This document shows positions 55,008-64,000 of a stretch of 64,000 nt of DNA, one piece after another (the stretch's first letter is position 1; the number at the start of each line of letters is the position of its first letter). A program made the position numbers and the translations under genes. The DNA comes from Pachyseris speciosa (Eukaryota; Cnidaria; Anthozoa; Scleractinia; Pachyseridae). Where the stretch lies: the NCBI GenBank assembly GCA_016490735.1, contig JAEMWC010000342.1:140001-204000 (forward strand). The letters run 5' to 3'. The notes under the pieces were generated by a model. It did not search any database, was not told where the DNA came from, and saw only the letters and a list, made by a program, of their open reading frames with translations.

Positions 55008-56137
55008 ATATCCTGTGACCGCATAAGACTATTACAGGCGAATATACTCTGAAGCTATTGACTTGATGAACGCTATTGACCAGCGTTTAGACCAGCCAAG
55101 CTTTGATACGTATGCAAAGACCCTCAATTCGCGGGTCAAATCCGAAGAGCTAAAGTTTATGGAAACTTTGTACAACGATGATGTTAATATTTCATCGTTA
55201 ACTGCCCAGATGGAAATTTTACAAGTGCTGCTGAAGAATGGTGATTATTTTTTTTTTGACGACATCATAGTAAAAATTAAAGAGCTACCCAACCCAGAAC
55301 GGGAAATGATAAAAGAAGTTATCACGCTATGTAAGCTGATTCTCGTAAATCCGGCAACCACAAAAGCAATGCAGCCGGTGAAAGATCCTTTTCGACTGCC
55401 CGGAGGCTAAAAACATGGCTCCGTTCAAGGTTGAACCAGGAACGATTTAGTAACCTGACAGTTTTAAACATACACAACGAAAGAACTAACAACCTTTCCA
55501 CCATTGACATCGCAAACGAATTTACCGACCGGAACACAAACAGAAAGCGTAAGTTTGGCACTTTTCAAGTATATGATGTACAGTAACTTTAATATCATTC
55601 ACTTAATTATTTTCAGTTACCGTTCTGTTAAATTTCAGAGCCGTGGAAATATTTTGAATGAATAATTAAACAATTATTGAACTCGGCTTCTGTATGACAT
55701 GAAGATATGCAGATCTCGGGAGGGTGTTATCTTCCTCAAGCCTTCGGCTTCGGCGGATAACACCCTCCTCGATCTGTATAATTCTTTATATCATGCTCAG
55801 CCTCGTCCAATATTTGCTAATTATATAGCGTTGAGTTCAATGCAGCTCAAGCAAAATCGTTGGATTTCTGGCTTATTTATAGTAATTAAAGGTTGATATC
55901 AGTAGTATAACAGTCTATGATATTTCAATTTAGTGATGGTGAATTTTGAGACCCAGTAGCAACATCACTGAAGATGTGGAAAAAAAAAATAGTTTTATCG
56001 TTATAAAAGCATTCTCCGTCACTTTAGAGAAATTAAATAAAAATTCCCAAGCATGTCCTCCCCCCACCCAAATTTCGTCCAAGCGTTCTTCTTTAGCCCC
56101 CCCCCCCCCCCCTCAAAAACTTGCTGCGCGGTCCCTG
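54549..56137 (+). mobile_element. Degenerate hAT-like transposon beside the zinc-finger gene
   Basis: Terminal inverted repeats CAGGGACCGCGCAG (54549) and CTGCGCGGTCCCTG (56137), each followed inward by TTTAGC plus a long C run, and flanked by TGCTT on both sides (54544-54548, 56138-56142). It contains the transposase relic at 55027-55560 and a TTA repeat at about 54959-55006. The 1.6 kb length and frame damage show it is inactive. Confidence 0.8.
55027..55560 (+). pseudogene. hAT transposase C-terminal fragment
   Basis: Residues like YYRRIYSEAIDLMNAIDQRL, then a helical stretch and the hAT dimerisation motif GERSFSTARRLKTWLRS with LNIHNER after it. The two blocks are in different frames; the shift lies near 55370, between NPATTKA and GERSF. 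The N-terminal zinc finger and most of the catalytic core are gone. The family call rests on the dimerisation motif. Confidence 0.75.
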
Positions 56138-56140
56138 TGC

Positions 56141-57705
56141 TTACAACAGTTCCTTACTGATGTGAGTCATCACGTGACTCTTCTGGGCGGAGGACTGGGT
56201 AAAGCATTTACCACAGTACTTGCACCTATATGGCTTCTCACCGGTGTGGATTCGCTCGTGCGCAACAAGGTTCCCGGATTGGGCAAACGTCTTGAAGCAG
56301 TATTGGCACTGAAATGGCTTCTCTCCGCTGTGGATTCGCATGTGAACCTGCAATAAAGAACAATAGCACATTCGTACGCTCAAATTCATTTCACACTTTA
56401 GTCTCGTCTACACGAGCAACTTTTACGTGACAGCCTTTATGCGACAATTTTGATTTGCTCGTGTAGACGAGGGAAATTGGCCATTTTTTTATGTAACGAA
56501 TATATTTGCTGAGAAGCTGGCGTGTTAGCTTTTACGTGACAAATAAAAGTTGTCACATACGAAAAATTGCTCGCGTAGACGACTCGTCACATTAAATGTG
56601 GCAAATATTGCGACAGCACTGGGGTCCCCTAATCTCCCTCGCCTTGTTTCTGCTTATCTCTGCTGTCCAAAGTCATTACCGGCCCATTAAACTTTGAACT
56701 AATGACAAAAATGTGCTGTTCCATCTACATGGTCAAATATATTTGTCACATAAAAGTTGTCACATAAAAATTGCTCACGTAGACGAGGCTTTAAAATTTC
56801 TGAGGTTTTAGCATCTCACCGTAACATAAGGGGATCTGCACAAAAATAAAAGTGTTTGAATATTCTTTTTTTTTATCTCACCAGTTGTCAAAGATATGTT
56901 ACTTCACAATGTGACTAAAACGGATGTTCACCTCATAACGAGATTTGGAGTTTTTTTTTTATCTTTGGAAAATTAAAACAAAATAAAATAAAATCCTCAA
57001 ATTTCAGCTACGAAAACTATTCTTTGAGACAATTACAAATTAGGAAAAAGTAATATTGTAATAAAATACCCTTAATGTTCCTGATCTCGAAAACGTCTTC
57101 ATGCAAACAGGGCACTGGGGCCGATAATTCCGCTCTCTTCTTGTGCCTCTTGCACTGAAGTCAGCAGGATGTGGGGACAGGTGGCCTGGCCTTGTCATGT
57201 TGGCATCTGGTGAGGGACTAGGGGGAGCTTCCGTCTGAGGTGGCGGAGTTTCCGCTTTTTCTTTCTTTACCTGCACTGGTGACGAGGGTGTTTTAGCTGT
57301 TGCTATGGAGACGCATGAAGATACGACGTTAGTCACTGCTGTGTTGGATCTTGCGGGATCCCCTCGAGCTGTCCCGCCAAGAGTAAACGGGGGTCTGAAA
57401 ATGGAGGAATAACCCAGAGTTAGTATCTTCACCGGTTTTTCGTGACCTGCAATGCTCCTAGCGCCCAGGTCAAGCAATTCAAAAAAGGCACACGACACTG
57501 GGAACAAGATTGTAACAGCTTTTGGCAACGAGAGGTTATGTTCGGTTGGAGACTGGGACAAGAACCCTCAGCAAATAAATGCCAAACATTACAATAATTA
57601 ACAATGAACAAACTTGTAGCAATAGCAACAGTTGCAAGCATTTTCCTCCATTTAAGGAATAAGATAACTAACATTGATTTTACCGTGTTTACTGTAAATA
57701 AAGTT

Positions 57706-57741
<36 letters not shown>

Positions 57742-60700
57742 GAAGTGGCGATGATTGGTAACTTTATGGAGGTGTATTCCTGACTCTGTTCGGTGCCCGC
57801 GTCTTTTAGTCTCTATCGTCAGTTTTTCATGTCTCATTATAATCTATAGCAGATTTAGGCGACGGATTCCTTAAAAACTCTGCTTCCTCTGTCAAATTTG
57901 GATCAGGGAACATAATTTTTTAATACGCCCCCTAACTCTCTCATTTTGCTCTTGGGGCCGGTTCCTGAAAGGTGTAATAACTCTATTCCAGGGATAAATC
58001 TGCCTTCTTCCGGGAATACATGTTGGAATAAGGCAGATTTATCCCCGGGATAGAGTTATTACACCTTTCAGGAACCGGCCCCTGGATCTTAATAAAATGC
58101 ATTTCTTGAACCGAGACTGATCGTGACATGATGAATTCACTGCTATGACCGAGAAATGAAAGGAAGAAGCAGCCCTAGCAAAATACAAAGGGAAAACCTT
58201 AAGCGTTCGAACACTTACCGTTGTGACTGGGGGATAAAGTAATCGCCAGGGTATTGATAATAAGGGATGGCTACCCTGGAATTACTTCTGCACAGGGCAT
58301 GGGGTTGCGCCACTCCAAACGTGGGTGAGGCACTAGGGTGGGGCATAACAACAACGGGATAGTGGTATCGTTCAGGGTTGATCGGGTAATAAGGATGATA
58401 ATAAACTCCATTCAAATAGCATGGGTGTCCTCTAGTTTCAGCATCATGCCTGACTGAAAGTAAAAAAGAAAATGCTGATGTTAACAAAAGGAATAATATG
58501 GCCAACAGCACAGTATACAATATTTTTAATATAGGCTGTGTCCGAGTTATTTTGAGCCTCTTCGTGAAAGAGAGGCGTGGTGTAAACCGCGTTCAAAAGT
58601 AAAAAAAAACAAAAAACAAAAAACAAAAAAACAAGAAAAGTCCTTTAAAGATAAGTTTTTTTGCTTTGAAAGCGAAAAGCTGATAATTTTTTTATGAATT
58701 TAAGTTAACTAAATTATTTTAAGTATGGCCAAAAAAGCTGTAAGTCTTTTAAAGCGAAGTATATGTGCGGACAGGTCGGCGCTGTGTGAAGAAACCGATC
58801 CTTAACTCTGTCTTTACCATATCGTAAAATGATTCAGTTTACTCATAAGCTCACAACAAACTTGTCAGCTTTTAACTCTCAAAGTTAAAACCTTATCTTA
58901 AACGGAATTTTCTTACATTTTATGCTTGACCACGGTTAAGGCGCGGTGCTCCCTTTTAAAAATAGTTTAAGAATTTTGATGACATCGCAAAAACTCAGTG
59001 GGTGGTCATATTTCAGAGACAAGTGACTTTCGTTCGTATTTAGTTACAGCCGAAATCACCACCTTGGACGGGCGTGAGATCTTGGATACCAGATGAACGG
59101 TCAGCTAACTCAATTCTCACCCAACCCGATATCACGAAAATTAACCGTAAAAGTTATATTAAGCCCCCCTCCCCGGGGGTATTTAATTTCAGGTCTCATT
59201 AACTGGGGGCTTATTAGAGGGGGGGGGGGGGGGAAGGGGTACAAACCTCAAACCGGGGGAAACAGGAAACAGGAGCAGCAAACAGTATAACGTGTTTGAG
59301 TGTATATTTGTTTACAAATGCTTACAAACAAACCAATTGGGCCACATGAAGTTTATTCGCAAGAGGGAATAGGAAAAGCGTTTTTATTCCATATTATATA
59401 CTACAACCGTCATCTACTCCTCAAATAAGTGATGATTTCAAAGAAGTGATCACGTGACACGTCGCGTGATCTATGATAACGTTTATTGCACGTGAAAATG
59501 TTAAGGACGATGAGAACTTCCCATGTGCCGAATTTCGTTTCAGTGTCATTCCTCTGGGCTGTTATAAAATAATATAATAATAATATAATAATAATAACTT
59601 TATTTAAGTCTCAAATTTATTTAGCCAAGCACAGATGCTCTACTAATTGGGGAGACTAAATCAAATCAACTCTAAATAAATCAAATGAATGTTGATTTTT
59701 GGGGAGAGGGGAAAACCGGAGTACCCTGAGAAAAACCTCTCGGAGCAGAGTAGAGAACCAACAAACTCAGCCCACTTATGACGCCGAGTCCGGGAATCGA
59801 ACCCGGGCCACATTGGTGGAAGGCGAGCGCTCTCACCACTACGCCAACCCTGCTCCCCAAAAAAAAAACCGTTTTCTCTAATAAACGCCCCTGACCCAGG
59901 CCTTAAACTGTTTGAGTACTTAATCACAGACCTGTTGCGTTGATGCCATCACGAAATTTTAACGTCATGCAAAACGGTCCACGGGTTTTTCAAACAAAAC
60001 ATTAAAATTCAGCTTCGCGAACCACCGCCTTTCCGAAAGCTTGAAATCAGTGACAGTTGTCGCGTGCACTTTTTCGATGAGGAGTCCATCTCAATCGAGG
60101 ATCAAAAGATATTTATGCGTCATGAACGTCTTGCTCTTTTTCGACTTAGTGTTTCAAAAAGACGGTTATTTATTTGACCGACCTTTCAAATAATCCATAT
60201 TTTCTATGACAAAAACTAACAACATTTTTCAGTTTTTATTCGAATCCTTTTGGTTCTTCGTTGGTTTGTTTAGCAAAAGCAGGAAAACGAAAATAGTGAA
60301 GTTTGAAGCGCGTACAAACATATCTCGAGCGGATAAAGGCCTGGGTCATGGGATTTTACAAGAAAAAAAAGAGACACTGCTTTTTTGTGACTGCAATCAA
60401 TGCCGTTAGGCTATCGAGCAATAAAAATCTTAAATCTTGTGAGTTTGTAAATCTTACATCATTATTATCTGTGAAAATAAAGCGTGAGAAAAATTCAGGC
60501 TTGTACGGGAGTCGAACCCACGACCTCTGCGATGCCGGTGCAGTGTTCTACCAACTGAACTAACAAGCCAGCTGGGAGGTGGTCATTTTGTTGATTCGTA
60601 ATAAACCAGTGAGTGATGAATATGTGAGAATGAATATACGAAAATCATAAATTTGAACTGCTGATTAAACAAGATGTGAGTAGTTGTGAAAATAAAGCCT

Positions 60701-60934
60701 GAAAAAATGCGGACTTGTACGGGAGTCGAACCCACGACCTCACTAAAACTATCATCGAGTTTGTTTCAGCTCTCATCACAACTAAGAGACGTCAAAGAGA
60801 ACTGCCTTAAAAAATGTACCTACCTCGTTCACGTTCTTCATATGGTCGGAAAGCAATGGTCTGATCTCTCTCGCGATGCATATTGTGTTTGACCAGTTTC
60901 TTCTCCGACTCGCTCAACCTTGTGGAATAACTGT
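56141..60934 (-). CDS. Three-finger C2H2 zinc-finger protein (5' end uncertain)
   Basis: Four exons in transcript order: about 60934-60824, 58453-58219, 57394-57070, 56347-56141; phases 1,2,0 agree. Within the first exon the first ATG is at 60881, but the frame stays open upstream to a possible acceptor at 60935, so more exons may exist. The N-terminal part is Tyr/Pro-rich (GVYYHPYYPINPERYHYP). A Pro/Ser-rich segment with SSPVQVKKEKAETPPPQ follows; VKKEK is a possible sumoylation site. Three consecutive C2H2 fingers come next: CPVCMKTFSRSGTLRVHMRIH, split by the last intron; CQYCFKTFAQSGNLVAHERIH; CKYCGKCFTQSSAQKSHVMTH. Linkers are SGEKPFQ and TGEKPYR. Presumably a nuclear DNA-binding regulator; orthologue unknown. 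A hAT element abuts the stop codon. Confidence 0.75.
56399..56792. mobile_element. TIR MITE in the zinc-finger gene's last intron
   Basis: AGTCTCGTCTACACGAGCAA and the inverted TTGCTCACGTAGACGAGGCT, with repeated TTTTACGTGACA/TGTCACATAAAA motifs inside. Non-coding, about 394 bp. Confidence 0.8.
57703..57738. repeat. AATC microsatellite
   Basis: Nine tandem AATC units in the zinc-finger gene's second visible intron. Confidence 0.95.
57954..58082. repeat. Near-perfect hairpin MITE
   Basis: GGGGCCGGTTCCTGAAAGGT and onward pairs with the complementary sequence ending at 58082 over roughly 55 bases per arm, with a loop of about 20 bases at CTTCCGGGAATACATG. The near identity of the arms suggests a recent origin. 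Confidence 0.85.
58627..59570. other. Intron of the zinc-finger gene, nothing coding recognised
   Basis: Includes a G-run/C-run inverted segment at about 59160-59235 (CCCCCTCCCCGGGGG and GGGGGCTTATTAGAGG) and an E-box-like palindrome, GATCACGTGACACGTCGCGTGATC-like, at about 59448. No coding exon seen. Confidence 0.4.
59571..59858 (-). mobile_element. tRNA-derived SINE, copy 3 (SINE-A)
   Basis: Head ending at 59858 with the same A and B boxes as 5091-5420, CTCCGAGAGG body and a 3' tail of TTA units (59571-59597). In an intron of the zinc-finger gene, same orientation. Confidence 0.85.
60498..60569 (-). tRNA. tRNA-like sequence, probably a SINE head
   Basis: Minus strand, 72 bases. The acceptor arms GGCTTGT/ACAAGCC pair perfectly, the D arm is GTTC/GAAC, the anticodon loop reads CCGGCAT (GGC, alanine-type) and the T arm GTGGG-TTCGACT-CCCGT. 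The A and B boxes are intact. Against a working tRNA: the base before the anticodon is C rather than T, one anticodon-stem pair is mismatched, and a partial copy with the same flanks (GTGAAAATAAAGC) lies at 60683-60750. I favour a SINE-derived locus. Confidence 0.45.
60683..60750 (-). repeat. Partial copy of the tRNA-like repeat
   Basis: Repeats GTGAAAATAAAGC and GACTTGTACGGGAGTCGAAC from the 60498 locus but stops at CGACCTCACTAAAAC, lacking the A-box half. Indicates a dispersed repeat. Confidence 0.7.
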
Positions 60935-62480
60935 ACACATTGAAGAAAAACATGGTTAAAAACACACATCAGGGCGATGTCCCTGCTACTATGACAACAG
61001 AATAACAAGGAAAAAACACTTAGTATCTCGTCCAATGGCAGTTTTGCGGCAGAAGATCTCAAACGAAACAGGTGTTTAGTAAACATCAAATTGGAACAAG
61101 TGGGAATTACTCCTTTGCCGCCAGTGTTGCTATGGCGATTCAAGGCAAAAAGGAACAGGACATTAAGCTTTTGGCCTTTCATTTAAGTCATAAAGAACTG
61201 CTCCCTTTTTCCATTTGTGAGCATAGCTTTGATCTGCAAATGGATTGCCTAGACAAAAATAATTGAAAAAATTAATTCACGTAGAAATAGCAATTACAGG
61301 CTTTGCACAAGTAATTGCTAATTGCATTGGTTGCGGCATTTCTGTAGTAAAAACAAGTAAACAGATATAAACAAACAAAGCGCTCCGTGGCTATGTTATT
61401 TTTAAAGCATAAGTTATAATTGCAACTATCTTGTTATGATTGCTTGTTAGAAGTCAGGGTAGTTGTTCATGAAAGACCATGAAAGTATCGATTCCATTTT
61501 GTATTTATCCCTAGTCCAATTTGCAAAAGTTGTTCATAGGTTTTATGTAGTCCTCATGAGGCATATGTTATAACTTGTGAGTTACTATACAAGAGAAATT
61601 TATTTCAGGATAGTCGGGTCAGGTTTTAAACAACGTTGACAAAGCTTGGACGAAATAAAACGTCGTGTTGTCGTTTGTTTGAGAGTTGAAACCAACATTT
61701 TCAAGCAATTTGTCTGCACAATAGCAAAACAAAAAAGTGAATGGATAAATAGATAAACAAAAAGACAAAAGCCGCCTTCAATCTGATGACGCAGTTCATG
61801 TACCTAAACTTGTTTTGTGCATTGTTTTGTACGAAAGCTATCAAAGTAAATTTGTTTACCAGTGACTTCGTTTGCAACTGCAGGTCATTGACATTAAAAT
61901 GGTGATTACTTGCGTACCTGTAGCAGTAGCCTGTGATAATTTTGCGTCTCGTTTCATTAAAGATTAATTTGGACTGCTAAAAGAGCTTGTATTACGTTGT
62001 CGTTCATGTGGATAGTGTGGCATGATTAAATCATTTTTTTTTCTAGGATTACGAAGCCTTTCGGTACTTGAATGTAAATTTTAATTTGAAGGATAATGAT
62101 AAAAGCCGCTTTCAAATTCGCCGCGAATTTCTTGTAAAGAGTATTTGAATGACGTTTTGTACCCTGTTTCAGAAAAACCGTTTGGCATAATATCCAAGGC
62201 GTTTATCAGATCACAAGGCTTATGTTTGTTTGTTAGATAAAAAGGCATTTATTCTATCATTTGCTGGGCATGTGTATTGCGAAATGTAACAACTCAAAGA
62301 TGACATGAAATTATGCTGAGATATTATAAGGCGAGTTAGACTGAAAACAAGAGGCTGAACTTGGGCCTGCAAAAATACAGTGTGTATCCCTAATTTGGCG
62401 GGAAACAAGAGAAAAGAGAGAAGTCTTTCCTTTTTACATCGGACGCATTGCACTTATCATGATGTTCGAGTCTATTTGCT
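60935..62480. other. Spacer or upstream intron; no gene recognised
   Basis: AT-rich. Possible minus-strand donors (for example near 61920) could belong to undetected 5' exons of the zinc-finger gene, but no coding segment could be supported. Confidence 0.4.
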
Positions 62481-62712
62481 TTTAGTATAAATCTACTAGC
62501 GTTCTATCACGAATGCTGTTCTCTGATTGGCTACGCTACTCGCTATCTATTCTGTGTTGTCAACAAAATGGCAGCCGCTTCTTCGCGTTTTTGAAGTGCC
62601 TGCGAGGAGGATTTATCTAATTTACTTGTTTAGTTTTTAATGACTAGTAGATTTATACTAAAACAATTAGATTATTAGCTCTCGATTCCTATGCGGGATA
62701 GCTGATTCCGGC
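62481..62712. repeat. Palindromic MITE, copy 4 (family M2)
   Basis: TTTTAGTATAAATCTACTAG at the start, CTGATTGGCTACGC and AAAATGGCAGCCGCTTCTTC inside, and TAGTAGATTTATACTAAAAC near the end. The cleanest single copy in the window. Confidence 0.85.
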
Positions 62713-63100
62713 TGCTTAAGTAGTGAATATCCATACAACCCTATCAATATATATATCCCTTTAAAATTTCCGAATTGCATTACAGCTACACCATTGATAA
62801 CAATAATAATACTTGTAAGAAAACATGCAAACAAAGTAGCAAAAAGAGAAAAGAAAAACTCGTGAGGATTGCTACTACAGAAGTCGAATCTGGATGATCG
62901 CTCGACCAGTTGTCTTCAGCGTAGCTAATGCAGTCAAAATAGTTTATTTATTCCTAAATGGCTGATCACGCAATCATATGGATATTCCTGCTTTATTTGA
63001 GAAAGAAAATAAGTTAAAAAACGCCCTGTTTTTTTAGCCTGCGGTGCGCCGGACTTGTCACTCAAAACCTACGTGCAAACATAGATATAGTCTGTGTGTA

Positions 63101-63230
63101 TGTTGTAGTTCAATTTGATCCTTGGTTCAAATTTTATTTTCTTTTGTTCTTGTGTACAGTAATGTATGATAATGAGGACAAAACAAAAGGAAAATAAAAA
63201 TTGAACCAAGGATAAAATTGAACCACAACA
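63101..63230. repeat. Foldback MITE, copy 2 (family M3)
   Basis: TGTTGTAGTTCAATTTGATC and the complementary arm ending AATTGAACCACAACA; same family as 23646-23771. Confidence 0.85.
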
Positions 63231-63420
63231 TGTACACCGGTGGTTTGCACTGTCTACGACGCATGCTATGCTTTTCCCTTCGTTTTTTTTCTACCGAAGA
63301 ATATTGTAGCCGACGCGACTGTCAAAGTGGCCAGCGTTTTTTGACAACCTTGAATTTTATACATAGCTACCTGTGTTCACACTTGGATCGAAGTGATATT
63401 ACATTTTAATGTGCGACCAT

Positions 63421-63716
63421 ACAGGCACCTCACAGGGGGAGGGGCTGGGAGAGTTTTGGCCCCCTCTCCCTCCCCCAACTTTTCAACAGTACAGTGCCTT
63501 GAGGGTAATAGTATGCGGAGTTGAACTTTTTGGATACGTTATTAATTGCCAGTTATGATTAGTTACGTGAAAAGGTAATTAAATTCTTGTTTTAAACTCC
63601 GCTTTTTTTTGTTGCTGAAAGTATATAAGTTTCACCACACCATGTTACTTTTTAATGTATTTCTAGCCATTTCGAAGGACTTCAATTTACAAATTTTCCA
63701 AATGCTCCGCGGGCCC
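63421..63716. mobile_element. Possible short hAT-like derivative
   Basis: Begins CAGGCACCTCACAG and then GGGGGAGGGGCTGGGAG, resembling the left end of the hAT element at 54549, and ends CTCCGCGGGCCCTG, an approximate inverse. No clear target duplication, so the call is tentative. Confidence 0.35.
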
Positions 63717-64000
63717 TGCCGTAAATTTCTTTTCACGTAGCAAATAAGAGAGTAGATTATGGCAGTAGACACACGCGCTTTTTAAGCGCCTATTTGTTGC
63801 TGAAGCTTTCAAGAACTCTTTTACAGAAGCTTTTAACAGAATGGTGCTAAGTTCAGCTGAAATGTTTAATTTTAAGTTTCAAAAACGTTTTAGAGTGGGT
63901 TTTCGTAAAATATTTTCCAAATTTTGCTAACAAGAGGCCTGGTTCTCTAAGAACAATTACTGGCAAATGCAAAACAATTTTCATATCAAACGCATGATTA

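Overview
The window is animal nuclear DNA, most likely from an anthozoan cnidarian (a stony coral or close relative). It is AT-rich. Genes are split into many short exons with canonical GT/AG borders, and introns and spacers are full of tRNA-derived SINEs, foldback/MITE elements, hAT and Tc1/mariner relics and 5'-truncated LINEs. Two genes (TAF6 and EFHC2) are clear metazoan orthologues. No prokaryotic operons, CRISPR arrays or phage genes are present. The species call is inference; no marker gene settles it.

Layout, left to right. (1) 106-9935, minus strand: 3' six exons of an angiomotin-family coiled-coil protein that begins, in this window, with half a SAM domain; its 5' exons were not found. 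(2) 13283-15686, plus: complete three-exon MGAT4-like (GT54) glycosyltransferase homologue whose acidic metal-binding motif is degraded. (3) 17.8-20.1 kb: composite of nested DNA transposons, including a dead Tc1-like transposase, each insertion readable against an 'empty' copy in the same window. (4) 20668-31034, plus: complete 13-exon TAF6. (5) 32486-35226, minus: complete six-exon small CAP-Gly protein whose C-terminus runs into a 3 x 140 bp tandem repeat. (6) 35547-52762, plus: complete 20-exon EFHC2 with one single-base frame break in a C run; two LINEs with long reverse-transcriptase ORFs sit in its introns 5 and 15. (7) 54549-56137: degenerate hAT-like element inserted at the stop codon of (8) a minus-strand three-finger C2H2 zinc-finger gene (56141-60934, 5' end unresolved). 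The rest, to 64000, is spacer with scattered MITEs.

Gene relationships. TAF6 and the CAP-Gly gene converge, EFHC2 and the zinc-finger gene converge, and the CAP-Gly gene and EFHC2 diverge from a 320 bp interval with CCAAT boxes, a CRE-like site and a near-consensus RFX X-box. Since EFHC proteins are axonemal, this suggests (inference) that the unrecognised CAP-Gly protein is co-expressed with ciliary genes.

All exon borders were read by eye from splice sites, reading-frame phase and protein similarity remembered for the families. No alignment, transcript or database search was run.
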